A stretch of DNA of 64,000 nucleotides from Anaerococcus senegalensis JC48 (GCF_000321005.1 NZ_HE578907.1:37361-101360); one strand, 5' to 3'. Shown: positions 45,600 to 55,282, counted from the first letter of the stretch. Notes: a model not told the origin generated them from the sequence alone. Numbers and translations are program-made.

Positions 45600-48227
45600 A
45601 TGCAAACAAAATATGAACCACAAAAATTTGAAAAAGAAATTTATAAAAAATGGGAAGAAGGTGGATATTTTAAAGCTAATGTAAATAAAGATAAAAAACC
45701 ATTTACTATAGTTATGCCACCACCAAATATAACTGGAAAATTACACCTAGGTCATGCTTTAAATAATACAATTCAAGATATTATTATAAGGTATAAAAGA
45801 ATGCAAGGTTATGAAGCTTGTTGGATTCCAGGAACTGATCATGCATCAATTTCTACAGAGGCAAAAGTTGTAGGAAAAATAAAAAGTGAAGGAAAATCTA
45901 AAAATGAACTAGGTCGTGATAAATTTTTGGAAGAATGTTGGGATTGGACAAAAGAATATGGTGGAACAATTAAAAAACAATTAAGAACTGTTGGAGTTTC
46001 TTGCGATTGGGACCGTGATTCTTTTACAATGGATAAAAATCTTACAAAAGCTGTAAGAAAAGTTTTCAAAAAAATGTATGATGAGGGATTAATTTATAGA
46101 GGAAATAGAATTGTAAATTGGGATCCTGAAGCTAAAACTGCTCTTTCTGATGCAGAAGTTTATCATAAAGACCAAGAAGGTCACTTATGGTATATAAAAT
46201 ATTTCTTTGAAGATAGCGATGAATTTATAACAATTGCTACTACAAGGCCTGAGACTATGCTTGGAGATTTGGCTGTTGCTGTAAATCCAGAAGACGAGAG
46301 ATTTAAAGATAAAATAGGGAAAAATTTAATCTTACCACTAGTAGATCGTAAAATACCTTTGATAGAAGATTCTTATGTTGATATGGAATTTGGTACAGGC
46401 TGTGTAAAAATAACTCCATCCCATGACCCTAACGATTTTGAAGTTGGAAAAAGACATGATCTTGGCCAATGTGTAGTTATTGATGAATCTGCTAATATAA
46501 AAGAAGGATATGGAAAATATTCTGGTCTGGATAGGTATGAAGCTCGTAAATTAATGATTGAAGATTTACAAAAAGAAAATCTTTTGGTAAAAACTGAAAC
46601 AATTGAACATGCTGTTGGATACAGTGAAAGAACAAATGTAGTAATTGAACCATTAATTTCAAAACAATGGTTTGTTAAAATGGAAGATTTGGCAAAGGAT
46701 GCAATCAAAGTTTACAAAAATGGAGATTTAAATTTAATTCCAGATTCTTTAGGAAAAACCTATATGAATTGGCTAGAAAATATTAGAGATTGGTGTATTT
46801 CTAGACAATTATGGTGGGGACACAGACTTCCAGTTTTCTATACTGAAGATGGGGAAATCATTGTTTCAGAAGATGATCCAGATGAAAATGGATATTTAAA
46901 TGGGAAAAAAGTTACTCAAGAAGAAGATACACTTGATACTTGGTTTTCATCAGCTCTTTGGCCTTTTGCAACTTTGGGTTGGCCAGAAGAAACTGAAGAT
47001 TATAAATATTTTTTCCCAACAGATATTCTTGTAACAGGTTATGATATTATATTTTTCTGGGTTATAAGAATGGTATTTTCTTCTCTTTATAATACAAATA
47101 AAACTCCATTTGACCATGTACTTTTCACAGGCCTAATTAGAGATCCTCAAGGAAGAAAAATGAGCAAATCTCTAGGAAACGGAGTTGATCCAATTGATGT
47201 TGTAAATAAATATGGAGCAGATGCCCTAAGATTTACAATAATTACTGGAAATTCACCAGGAAATGATATGCGCTATGATGAAAAAAGAATAGTAGCAAGC
47301 AGAAATTTTGCCAACAAATTATGGAATGCAACAAGATTTGTATTGATGAATATAGATGAAGATGATGATCTTGAATTTAATAATTTAGATTTGAGCCTTG
47401 AAGATAAGTGGATTTTAAAAAGATTAAATAATGTAGTAGAAGAAGTTTCTAAAAACTTAGACAAGTATGAAATTGGTCTTGCTGCAAGTAGGATTGAAGA
47501 TTTTATTTGGGAAGAATTTTGTGATTGGTATATAGAATTTGCCAAGGAAAGATTAAATTCTGATGATAATAATAAAAAATCTACAGTTAAAAAAGTTCTA
47601 CTTTATGTTTTAAAAGATATGATTTCACTTCTTCATCCATTTATGCCATTTATTACTGAAGAAATTTATAAGCAATTGCCAAATAAAAAAGATATGCTTA
47701 TAGTTGAGTCTTGGCCACAAGTTAGGGAAGATTTCAATTTTGATGATGAAGCAAGAGTTGTTGATGGAGCAATTGAGGCTATAAAAGCTATAAGAAATCA
47801 AAGACAAACTTTAAATCTTGGATCAAAAACAAGACAAGATTTAATAATCTATTCATCTGATGAAAATACTAGAAATTTCCTAGAAATTTTAAAAGGGCAA
47901 TTTGTAAATCTTTCAAAATCTGGAGAAATTTCAATAATAGATGAAGACAAAGAAGTAGAAGATGCAGTATCTTTGATTTTTAATGATTTCAAAATTTATA
48001 TTCCTTTAGAAAATCTAATTGATTACGATAAGGAAAGAAAAAGACTAAAAGATGAAATCAAAAAATTAGAATCAGAAATTAAAAGAGCAGAAGGTAAGCT
48101 TAACAATCAAGGATTTGTTTCAAAAGCGCCAGAAGCTGTTGTAAATGAAGAACGTGAAAAACTAGAAAAATATAAAGATTTACTTGTAAAAACTCAAGAA
48201 TCTTATAAGGAAATAGAAGATAAGTAA
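45600..48227 (+). CDS. valS: Valyl-tRNA synthetase
   Basis: 875 residues. HIGH-type motif PPPNITGKLHLGHAL (about 39-53), an editing domain with TTRPETMLGD (about 213-222), KMSKS motif GRKMSKSLGNGVDP (about 518-531), an anticodon-binding helical bundle and a C-terminal coiled coil (about 800-870). Charges tRNA-Val. Controlled by the upstream T-box. Its stop overlaps the start of the methyltransferase by one base. Confidence 0.97.
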   Translation: MQTKYEPQKFEKEIYKKWEEGGYFKANVNKDKKPFTIVMPPPNITGKLHLGHALNNTIQDIIIRYKRMQGYEACWIPGTDHASISTEAKVVGKIKSEGKSKNELGRDKFLEECWDWTKEYGGTIKKQLRTVGVSCDWDRDSFTMDKNLTKAVRKVFKKMYDEGLIYRGNRIVNWDPEAKTALSDAEVYHKDQEGHLWYIKYFFEDSDEFITIATTRPETMLGDLAVAVNPEDERFKDKIGKNLILPLVDRKIPLIEDSYVDMEFGTGCVKITPSHDPNDFEVGKRHDLGQCVVIDESANIKEGYGKYSGLDRYEARKLMIEDLQKENLLVKTETIEHAVGYSERTNVVIEPLISKQWFVKMEDLAKDAIKVYKNGDLNLIPDSLGKTYMNWLENIRDWCISRQLWWGHRLPVFYTEDGEIIVSEDDPDENGYLNGKKVTQEEDTLDTWFSSALWPFATLGWPEETEDYKYFFPTDILVTGYDIIFFWVIRMVFSSLYNTNKTPFDHVLFTGLIRDPQGRKMSKSLGNGVDPIDVVNKYGADALRFTIITGNSPGNDMRYDEKRIVASRNFANKLWNATRFVLMNIDEDDDLEFNNLDLSLEDKWILKRLNNVVEEVSKNLDKYEIGLAASRIEDFIWEEFCDWYIEFAKERLNSDDNNKKSTVKKVLLYVLKDMISLLHPFMPFITEEIYKQLPNKKDMLIVESWPQVREDFNFDDEARVVDGAIEAIKAIRNQRQTLNLGSKTRQDLIIYSSDENTRNFLEILKGQFVNLSKSGEISIIDEDKEVEDAVSLIFNDFKIYIPLENLIDYDKERKRLKDEIKKLESEIKRAEGKLNNQGFVSKAPEAVVNEEREKLEKYKDLLVKTQESYKEIEDK

Positions 48228-48955
48228 TGTATAAAGATTTTGCTTATATTTATGACAAATTATCTTTTGACCTTGATTATGAAAAATATGCAGATAATAT
48301 AAAAAAATTGGTCAATAAAAATAATATCAAAAGAGAGAAAATGTTGGAGTTAGCATGTGGAACAGGCATGCTAACCAATCATTTTTTCGATTTTTTTGAA
48401 AAAATTGATGCCTTGGATTTATCTCAGTCTATGCTTGAAGTCTTTTCAAAAAAATTTCAAGAAGAAAAAGTATCTTTGTATAATTATAATATGGTAGATT
48501 TTGAAAATGAAAATTCATACGATCTTATTGTAATTTTACTTGATTCTATAAATTATATTTTGGATGAAGATGATTTAAAAAAGTTAATAGAAAATTCTTT
48601 TAAAAATTTAAAAAAGGATGGACTTTTAATTTTTGATATAAATTCAGAATATAAAATGGAAGAAGTATTTGGTTCAAAATCTTATGTTTATGAATATGAG
48701 GATATTTTTTATACTTGGGATAATATTAAAGATGATGATATTATTGATATGGAGCTAAACTTTTTTGTAGAAAATGAGAATGGGTTATACCAAAGAATTA
48801 TTGAAAATCAAGTTGAAAGATACTACTCTGTAGATTTTATTAAAAATATTTTAAATGAAAATAAGTTTTCTGATATTGAAATTTTTGATGAAGATACAAT
48901 GCAAAAAATCAAAGATGATACTTTGAGGATTTTATTTAAGGCTAAAAAGGAGTGA
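48227..48955 (+). CDS. Class I SAM-dependent methyltransferase
   Basis: 242 residues. Motif I MLELACGTGMLTNHF (about 39-53) and DALDLSQSMLE (motif II) define the Rossmann-like SAM fold; the VILLDSINYIL stretch is motif IV. The C-terminal part is a beta-rich cap. Substrate unknown, although the start MYKDFAYIYDKL is common to a family often encoded after valS in Clostridia. Overlaps valS and the cold-shock gene, so co-expressed with them. Confidence 0.85.
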   Translation: MYKDFAYIYDKLSFDLDYEKYADNIKKLVNKNNIKREKMLELACGTGMLTNHFFDFFEKIDALDLSQSMLEVFSKKFQEEKVSLYNYNMVDFENENSYDLIVILLDSINYILDEDDLKKLIENSFKNLKKDGLLIFDINSEYKMEEVFGSKSYVYEYEDIFYTWDNIKDDDIIDMELNFFVENENGLYQRIIENQVERYYSVDFIKNILNENKFSDIEIFDEDTMQKIKDDTLRILFKAKKE

Positions 48956-48957
48956 AT

Positions 48958-49158
48958 ATGGAAGGAAAAGTTAAATTTTTTGATAACAAAAAAGGATATG
49001 GTTTTATAGAATCAGAAAGTGGTGACTATTTTTTTCATTATTCTGAGATAATTTCTGATAAGGATTATAAAACTATTGAAAACGGGGCAAGGGTAGAATT
49101 TGATGTTAAAGATTTAGGCAGGGGAGATACTGCCTTTAATGTGAAAAAAAGGGGTTAA
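48958..49158 (+). CDS. Cold-shock-domain protein
   Basis: 66 residues. ATG at 48958 with AAAAGGAG upstream gives MEGKVKFFDNKKGYGFIE, the RNP1-bearing start of a CspA-type OB fold; the second RNA-binding motif DYFFHYSEI matches RNP2 (usually VFVHYSAI). A GTG at 48952 is in frame but overlaps the ribosome site. Binds single-stranded RNA/DNA. The usual final QAANV segment is replaced by TAFNVKKRG. Confidence 0.88.
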   Translation: MEGKVKFFDNKKGYGFIESESGDYFFHYSEIISDKDYKTIENGARVEFDVKDLGRGDTAFNVKKRG

Positions 49159-49159
49159 G

Positions 49160-50167
49160 ATGAAATATTTTATTTTGATTTTATTTATAATTCTTCTTCC
49201 TCAAATTTATTACTTGTATAGGAAAAAAACTTATCTAGATTTAAAAAATGGGTCAAGGTTTTTTATAAAAGAAGAAAGTTTTATAAATGACAATAGGTGT
49301 AAGGTGATTTTGACAAATTCCGATGGTTTTGATATATATGCTAACCGTTTTGATGTTGAAAATCCAAAGGCTGTTGTTCAAATTGTTCATGGTATGCTTG
49401 AACATTCCCTTAATTATTTACATTTTATTAAATTCTTAAATGAAAAAGGTTATGCGGTTGTAATTTCAGATAATAGGGGACATGGAAAATCTATTTCTGA
49501 AAATCATCCCTCTGGTTTTATAAAGGAAAAAGATGAGCTTGTTGATGACCAATTTGTAATAAATAAATATATTAGAATGTATTATAAGGACAAAAAAGTA
49601 TTTATGTTGGGTCATTCTATGGGTTCTTTGATTTGTAGAAATTATTTGCAAAAATATGATGATACAATCGATAAATTAGTTTTGACAGGAACAGTAGCCT
49701 ATATTCCTATTGCAAAAATTGGTATTTTTATTGGAAATATAGTAACTTTTTATCTAGGAGAAAAAAGAAGATCTCACCTTTTAGATACGCTTTCGGGAAT
49801 AACAGGAAAAGATCCATCATGGATTTCTTATAATGAGGAAAATGTAAGGATTAAAAATAATGATCCAATGAGACTTGATGGTTTTTTGGCAAGAAGTAAT
49901 GTTTGTTTATTTAATCTTGTAAATAATTTAAATAAAAATAACAAATTTAAATTAAGAAATAAAGATTTACCAATTGCATCTTTAAATGGTGTCGATGATG
50001 ATGTTACTGGATCAGATAAGGGGCTTATGAATACTAAGAAAATTTTATCTTCTATTGGTTATAAAAATTTATATTTTAAAACTTATGATCATATGAAACA
50101 TGAAGTTTTAAATGAAGATGAAAGAGAAAAAGTATTTGAAGATATTGATATGTTTTTTAAAAAATGA
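49160..50167 (+). CDS. Alpha/beta hydrolase (lysophospholipase/monoacylglycerol lipase-like)
   Basis: 335 residues. One N-terminal hydrophobic segment (about 2-18) probably anchors it in the membrane. Hydrolase_4 features: oxyanion loop QIVHGMLEHS (about 74-83), nucleophile elbow GHSMGSL (about 149-155), SDNRGHGKS, and a late His in YDHMKHEVLNE. The Asp is probably in GVDDDVTG. Likely cleaves an ester lipid. One base after the cold-shock gene. Confidence 0.85.
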   Translation: MKYFILILFIILLPQIYYLYRKKTYLDLKNGSRFFIKEESFINDNRCKVILTNSDGFDIYANRFDVENPKAVVQIVHGMLEHSLNYLHFIKFLNEKGYAVVISDNRGHGKSISENHPSGFIKEKDELVDDQFVINKYIRMYYKDKKVFMLGHSMGSLICRNYLQKYDDTIDKLVLTGTVAYIPIAKIGIFIGNIVTFYLGEKRRSHLLDTLSGITGKDPSWISYNEENVRIKNNDPMRLDGFLARSNVCLFNLVNNLNKNNKFKLRNKDLPIASLNGVDDDVTGSDKGLMNTKKILSSIGYKNLYFKTYDHMKHEVLNEDEREKVFEDIDMFFKK

Positions 50168-50186
50168 GTTTTTACTCATTTTTTTA
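50160..50186 (+). terminator. Terminator overlapping the hydrolase stop codon
   Basis: AAATGAGT pairs with ACTCATTT around TTTT, then T5; the TGA stop is inside the stem. Confidence 0.7.
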
Positions 50187-50228
50187 ATGACTTTTTATTA
50201 GAATACTAAGAATAAAAAAGGAAAAAAT

Positions 50229-51509
50229 ATGATAGAAGAAGATCTAATAAGATTAAGAAGACATTTTCATAAATTTGCTGAACCTGCTTGGATGGAATTT
50301 CTGACAACAGCAAAAATAATTGAAGAATTAAGAAATTATAAGCTTAAAATTTATTATGGGAAAGAAATTTATTTTAACAAAAGAATAGGACTTCCCGAAA
50401 AAAATAAAATCGATTCATATAAAAATTCTATAGAAATTACTAATTTAGAAAAAAAGGATGAAATTTTAGACTCTTATACAGGTTTAATTGCAGTTTTAGA
50501 TACAAAAAAACATGGTCCTAATATCGGATTTAGATTTGATATTGATGCTAATGAATTGGAAGAAACTGATTCATTAGGTCACCTTCCTAATATTTTGGAT
50601 TTTTCATCTAAAAATTCTTTTTCTATGCATGCCTGCGGTCATGATGCTCACATGTCAATTGGAATCGAGCTTGCAAAAATTCTTTCGAAAAATAAAGATA
50701 AATTAAAAGGAAAAATAGTTTTTATTTTTCAACCGGCTGAAGAAGGAGTTAGAGGAGCTTATTCTTTGATGAATAATCCAATAATTGATAATTTTGATTA
50801 TATGGCGGGAATGCACATAGGTATGGATTTAAATAGTGGAGAAATTGGAATTGGAAGTCATGGTTTTCTCGCTACTAAAAAAATTGATATAATTTTTAAA
50901 GGAAAGGCTTCTCATGCTGGAGCAAGTCCAGAAAAAGGGCATAATGCACTTTTGGCAGCATCAAGTGCAGTTTTAAATTTTAATAGTCTTGCCCAACATT
51001 CTATGGGCAAAGCTAGAGTTAATGTTGGCAAACTTAATGCAGGAAGTGGAAGAAATATTGTAGCAAATAGGGCAAAAATTGAAATGGAAATTAGGGGAGA
51101 AAATAATCAAATTATTTCTTATTTATTTGATGGTGTAAAAAGAATTATAGTAGGTTCTGCTATTTCGTATGATTGTTCTTATGAAATTGAAATAAAAGGT
51201 CAAGCTCCATCTCTTATGCCTTATGATGAAAATTTTATAAAAAATTTAAGAAAATATTATAAAGATGAATCCTATAAAATTGTTGATTGTGAGCTAAAAG
51301 GTTCTGAAGATATAACCTATCTTCTAAATGAAGTGAAAAAATCAGGTGGAAAAAGTGTTCATTTTATTTTGGGATCTAATTTAAAAGACAGTCATCACAG
51401 TGAAAAATTTGATATTAATGAAAATGATATGGTAAGAGGAGTTAATTTAATGGTTGATTTTGTAAAATATATTCAAAAAATTGATCATATTGACTATGAA
51501 AGGATATAA
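50229..51509 (+). CDS. M20 family amidohydrolase (AbgA-like)
   Basis: 426 residues. Metal-binding motifs are HACGHDAHMSIG (about 136-147) and FQPAEEGVRG (about 171-180); a dimerisation (lid) domain occupies about 215-325. Start MIEEDLIRLRRHFHKFAEPAWMEF is typical of the M20 amidohydrolases that cleave aminoacylated compounds such as p-aminobenzoyl-glutamate or indole-3-acetyl amino acids. An insertion around residues 40-75 is characteristic of AbgA rather than simple hippurate hydrolases. One base separates the stop from the next ATG. Confidence 0.85.
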   Translation: MIEEDLIRLRRHFHKFAEPAWMEFLTTAKIIEELRNYKLKIYYGKEIYFNKRIGLPEKNKIDSYKNSIEITNLEKKDEILDSYTGLIAVLDTKKHGPNIGFRFDIDANELEETDSLGHLPNILDFSSKNSFSMHACGHDAHMSIGIELAKILSKNKDKLKGKIVFIFQPAEEGVRGAYSLMNNPIIDNFDYMAGMHIGMDLNSGEIGIGSHGFLATKKIDIIFKGKASHAGASPEKGHNALLAASSAVLNFNSLAQHSMGKARVNVGKLNAGSGRNIVANRAKIEMEIRGENNQIISYLFDGVKRIIVGSAISYDCSYEIEIKGQAPSLMPYDENFIKNLRKYYKDESYKIVDCELKGSEDITYLLNEVKKSGGKSVHFILGSNLKDSHHSEKFDINENDMVRGVNLMVDFVKYIQKIDHIDYERI

Positions 51510-51510
51510 A

Positions 51511-52152
51511 ATGAAAATATTAATAACAGGATTTGATCCTTTTGATAAAGACAAAATAAATCCATCAATTGAACTAGTGAAAAAAATTGATGAAAAAATT
51601 GATAATGCACAAATTTTTAAAGTAGAAATACCTACAGTTTTTAAAAAATCTGGAGAAATTTTAGAAGAAAATATCAAAAAAATAAGACCAGATGTAATTT
51701 TGTGCATTGGTCAAGCTGGGGGATCATCCTTGATTTCTGTTGAAAGAATTGCAATTAATATTGATGATGCAAGAATTGCTGATAATTTAGGAGAAAAACC
51801 AATAGATGAAAAAATAAGAGTTGATGGAGAAAATGCTTATTTTTCAAATTTGCCAATAAAAAAAATTGTAGAAGAAATAAAAAAAGAAAAAATACCAGCA
51901 GAAATTTCAAACTCAGCAGGTACTTTTGTTTGTAATCATTTAATGTATGAAGCCTTGTATTTGGCAAAAAAATATAAAAATATAAAAGCAGGCTTTATCC
52001 ATATTCCGTATTTACCAGAACAAGTTTTAAATAAAACAAATACTCCTTCAATGGATTTGGAAAATTCATTAAAGGCGATTAATATTGCCTTAAAAACAAT
52101 AATTAATCATAAAGGAGAAGATGTAAAAATTTCTGGTGGGAAAATTTTCTAG
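51511..52152 (+). CDS. pcp: Pyroglutamyl-peptidase I
   Basis: 213 residues from the ATG at 51511 (canonical MKILITGFDPFDKDKINPS). The frame also runs upstream inside the previous gene, but no better start is seen. Catalytic triad: Glu in SVERIAINIDDARI (about 79), Cys in AGTFVCNHLMYEAL (about 142) and His in GFIHIPYLPEQ (about 165). Removes N-terminal pyroglutamate from peptides in the cytosol. Confidence 0.94.
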   Translation: MKILITGFDPFDKDKINPSIELVKKIDEKIDNAQIFKVEIPTVFKKSGEILEENIKKIRPDVILCIGQAGGSSLISVERIAINIDDARIADNLGEKPIDEKIRVDGENAYFSNLPIKKIVEEIKKEKIPAEISNSAGTFVCNHLMYEALYLAKKYKNIKAGFIHIPYLPEQVLNKTNTPSMDLENSLKAINIALKTIINHKGEDVKISGGKIF

Positions 52153-52157
52153 TTTAA

Positions 52158-52380
52158 AGAAGCATTCGGTTTTTCAGAGCGTAGACAAACCCTCAAGCAC
52201 GAATATCTGACTCCAAAAATTTTTGATTTCTAAATTTTAAAATTCTAAAATCGCAAACTCGCTAACGCTCATACAGTGCGATTTTTAACGAATTTTTAAA
52301 TTTGAAATCAAATCAATTTTTTCCGTATGATATTCTTAGCATGATGATTTGTATACTTTTTCAACAGTCTGAGAAGCATT
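52158..52380. repeat. Long imperfect palindromic repeat, copy B (MITE-like)
   Basis: Between pcp and its terminator. Nested arms pair over about 175 bases (52181-52356): GTAGACAAAC with ATTTGTATAC, GAATATC with GATATTC, TTGATTTCTAAATTTTAAAA with the complementary stretch at about 52291-52311, and AAAATCGCA with TGCGATTTT around the tip. Both arms match copy A at 11398-11713. AGAAGCATT occurs at both ends (52158-52166 and 52372-52380) and could be a 9-bp target duplication; the right copy is the 5' arm of the terminator. Confidence 0.7.
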
Positions 52381-52397
52381 TTGCTTCTTTTTTTGTT
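52371..52397 (+). terminator. Intrinsic terminator after pcp
   Basis: AGAAGCA pairs with TGCTTCT around TTT, followed by T7. Its right arm overlaps the next -35. Confidence 0.85.
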
Positions 52398-52410
52398 TTT
52401 TTGTTATAAT
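52381..52410 (+). promoter_or_regulatory. Promoter of the ABC exporter, overlapping the pcp terminator
   Basis: TTGCTT (52381-52386) and TATAAT (52405-52410), 18-base spacer; the -35 is within the terminator arm, as seen for the symporter gene at 25818. Confidence 0.55.
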
Positions 52411-52434
52411 GAAATAAATTAATAAGGAGGATTT

Positions 52435-53190
52435 ATGAAACTAGAAATAAAAAATCTTTCCAAAAGCTTTGGTAAAAAAGAAGTTTTGAAAAATATAGAC
52501 TATACTTTTGACCAGGGAGTTGTTTATGCTCTTTTGGGAAGAAATGGTGCAGGAAAAACTACACTTTTTTCTTTGATTAGTGAGCAAATTAAAAAGGATT
52601 CTGGAAATATTTATCTTATAGAGGAAAATGAAAAGAAAGAACTTGATTTTAGGGATGTATTTTTTATGGTGGCAGAACCAGATCTTCCTAAATTTCTTAC
52701 GGGATATGAATTTATAAAATTTTTCCTAGAGGCTAATAAGGAAAATATTAAGAATGAAAAATCTATAGAAGAATATTTTTCTCTTGTAGACTTTGATATG
52801 GAAGATAGCGATAGACTCATTCAAGATTATTCAACAGGAATGAAAAACAAACTTCAAATGCTTATGTTTTTAATTTTGAGACCAAAGGTAATTTTGATGG
52901 ATGAGCCACTTACAAGCCTTGATGTTGTTGTTCAACTTGAAATGAAAAAAATAATTAGGAACATTCACAAGGACCATATAATTATTTTTTCAACCCATAT
53001 TTTACAACTTGCAAAAGATATTTGCGATGATATTGTCCTTCTCCATGACAAAAATTTACAAAAAGTTGATAAGATGGTTTCAGAAGATAAGGATTTTGAA
53101 GATAAAATAATAAGGCTTTTGACAAGTAAAAATGTTGAAAATATTGATATAAATTTAGATGATGAAAATTTGGGTGATCATGATGAGTAA
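52435..53190 (+). CDS. ABC transporter ATP-binding protein (ABC-2 type exporter)
   Basis: 251 residues. Walker A GRNGAGKTT (about 35-43), degenerate signature YSTGMKNKL (about 131-139) in place of LSGGQ, Walker B VILMDEPLTSLD and switch His in FSTHILQLA. The order of motifs and the signature variant are typical of CcmA/BcrA-like exporters. AAGGAGG precedes the ATG. The partner membrane gene overlaps its end by about 11 bases. Confidence 0.9.
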   Translation: MKLEIKNLSKSFGKKEVLKNIDYTFDQGVVYALLGRNGAGKTTLFSLISEQIKKDSGNIYLIEENEKKELDFRDVFFMVAEPDLPKFLTGYEFIKFFLEANKENIKNEKSIEEYFSLVDFDMEDSDRLIQDYSTGMKNKLQMLMFLILRPKVILMDEPLTSLDVVVQLEMKKIIRNIHKDHIIIFSTHILQLAKDICDDIVLLHDKNLQKVDKMVSEDKDFEDKIIRLLTSKNVENIDINLDDENLGDHDE

Positions 53191-54814
53191 ATATTTTTCT
53201 AAATTTCTATTGATTGAAAGAATAAAGATCACCAAAGTTTTTAATGGGATGGTTTATGGGATTAGAAAAGTTCCATTAATCGGAAAACACTTGGGCGACA
53301 AGTATTATTTTTATGATTTAAAAGAAATTATAAATACATTTGTTCCTATTTTTTCTATAATTTGGCAATTTATTAAATCAATTCTAACATTTGGATTCTC
53401 AATACTAATTTCAAGAACTATCTTAAAATTTTTGTTTGAAATTACCAATAAATCTTCTTTGTTTTTTAGGGGAAATTTTGATTTAAGTATTGGGGCAGTA
53501 ATGCTTACTTGCATCCCCTTTATTTTTTATATTTCAAATATGATTACATCATCAATGCTAACTGAAAATGGAAATATATTTTCTGATTTAAGCAAAAATT
53601 TTAATTTTTTTCCAAATGATTTGGCGCGCATATTTTTGTATTTAGAACCTTTTTTAATTTTTCTTGGAAGGACTTTGGGATTTGTGATTTTTGGAAAAAT
53701 TTTTGCAAATATTAATCCTCTCTATACATTTTTATTTAGTCTTGGTATTTATTTTTATAATATAAATATTACTGGATTTTGGACAAAAATATATGAAAAA
53801 AGGGAAGAATCATTTTTTGAAGATAGACCATTTTTACAAATCATTTTGATTTTAATTTTGGATTTGGGGATAAGTTTGTTAGTTTTAATAATAAAACTTG
53901 ATTTTAAGGTTTTGAGCCTTGGATTTTTCTCAATCAATTTAATTTTATTCCCCTTTGTTGTGAAATATTTTAAAAATTTCAAGGGATATGACAAAATAAT
54001 TGAAAAAACAATAAGGGTATACAAACTAGCAGTAGAAGATTCAAAAGATATGCAAGAAAATGTTGTAAAAATTAAAAACAAAGATATTAATAAAAATGAA
54101 AAAATTAATGGAGAAGGCTTTGTCTATTTGAATAATTTGTTTTTTAAAAGACACAAAAGACATCTATTAAAACCAACTTTAATAAAAAGTGGAATCTTTT
54201 TTGTAATTGGAATTTTATCATTTTTTCTTTTTTCAAATCTTACATTTAAAGGAGATGAAGTTTATAAAATTTTAATATATGCAATACCAATAATTTCATA
54301 TATTTTATTCAAACAAGATAAAATTTTGATGGCTTTCTATAAAAATTGTGACTCATCACTTTTGTATTATAATTTTTATAGAGAAGATAAGAATTTATTG
54401 AAAATGTTTTGGTTAAGATTTAATTCAGTTTTTAAGCTTATGTCAATTCCTATGGGAGCTATGTTTATAATTTATATTGGTTTTGCAACAAAATTTTTGA
54501 CCAAAACTGATTTAAATTTATCATTACCAATTTTTTATATAGTATTAAATGCTATATTTTTTACAATTTTGCCCTTGTTTCAATATTATATAATTCAACC
54601 CTTTGACAAGGAAGGAAAACAAAAATCTGTAGTTTTAGTTTTAATGAATATGTTTTTATATTATGTTTTTGTATTTGGATTTCCGGCTTTGGCGATAAAA
54701 ATTGGAGAGATAAAATTTATGTTAATAATTTCAATTTTTATGGTTTTATTTGTTGGGATTGCAAGTTTTTTGATATATAAATTTGCTTCAAAAACTTTTA
54801 AAATTAAACAATAA
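53180..54814 (+). CDS. ABC exporter membrane subunit (uncharacterised, about 545 residues)
   Basis: Very hydrophobic protein with roughly ten to twelve membrane helices split into two halves by a charged segment around residues 285-325. The frame opens at 53159; ATG 53180 (or 53183) is preferred because GGGTGA lies just upstream, giving MMSKYFSKFLLIERIKITK. No family motif was recognised; the coupling with an ABC-2 ATPase is the basis of the call. The substrate is unknown. Ends immediately before a terminator. Confidence 0.72.
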   Translation: MMSKYFSKFLLIERIKITKVFNGMVYGIRKVPLIGKHLGDKYYFYDLKEIINTFVPIFSIIWQFIKSILTFGFSILISRTILKFLFEITNKSSLFFRGNFDLSIGAVMLTCIPFIFYISNMITSSMLTENGNIFSDLSKNFNFFPNDLARIFLYLEPFLIFLGRTLGFVIFGKIFANINPLYTFLFSLGIYFYNINITGFWTKIYEKREESFFEDRPFLQIILILILDLGISLLVLIIKLDFKVLSLGFFSINLILFPFVVKYFKNFKGYDKIIEKTIRVYKLAVEDSKDMQENVVKIKNKDINKNEKINGEGFVYLNNLFFKRHKRHLLKPTLIKSGIFFVIGILSFFLFSNLTFKGDEVYKILIYAIPIISYILFKQDKILMAFYKNCDSSLLYYNFYREDKNLLKMFWLRFNSVFKLMSIPMGAMFIIYIGFATKFLTKTDLNLSLPIFYIVLNAIFFTILPLFQYYIIQPFDKEGKQKSVVLVLMNMFLYYVFVFGFPALAIKIGEIKFMLIISIFMVLFVGIASFLIYKFASKTFKIKQ

Positions 54815-54841
54815 AAAAAGGCCCCGAGGGGTCTTTTTATT
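54815..54841. terminator. Terminator between the exporter and the YkvA-like gene
   Basis: AAAGGCCCC pairs with GGGGTCTTT around GA with flanking A and T runs; useful to both convergent genes. Confidence 0.85.
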
Positions 54842-55109
54842 TATTTTCTTCTATATATTCTAATTTTTCCTTGTTCATTACAGAGTCAGGAATCATTTTG
54901 CTTGTTATATAAATTAAAAATGGAAGGACAATAGCATCATCCAAAATTCCTAAAAATGGAATCATATCATTTATCAAATCGGCAGGCATTATTGCATAAA
55001 GAATAGCTCCAAGTCCCAAAAATTTTGCAAGTTTTGGAGTATTTTTATCTTTCATAGCCCTAAAATATACCGGTATAAAATTTGTGATTTTTGAAAATTT
55101 ATTTTTCAT
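54837..55109 (-). CDS. YkvA-domain (DUF1232) small membrane protein
   Basis: 90 residues. The DUF1232 core, KNTPKLAKFLGLGAILYAIMPADLINDMIPFLGILDDA (about 22-60), is unmistakable: a helix, the P-x-D-L-I-x-D motif and a hydrophobic stretch. The next segment is a second membrane helix ending near a charged tail. Function unknown; in other bacteria it is linked to membrane stress. Single gene, minus strand. Confidence 0.88.
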   Translation of the reverse strand: MKNKFSKITNFIPVYFRAMKDKNTPKLAKFLGLGAILYAIMPADLINDMIPFLGILDDAIVLPFLIYITSKMIPDSVMNKEKLEYIEENK

Positions 55110-55282
55110 TCTTTTCCCTTACTTTCTTTTTATATTAATAATATTAACTTCCAATTTAATTATACTAGAAAAAACCTACTTGTAAATTAAATATATTAAA
55201 ATCTAATTTTAAATATATCTTACAATAATAGTATATTATGATTTTTTTAAATTTCAAGTTATAATATTAGAAAGGAGTTTTT

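Noticed and set aside
48150..48220. Frameshift or split gene at the valS 3' end
   Set aside because: The coiled-coil tail is complete and the one-base overlap with the methyltransferase is ordinary translational coupling.
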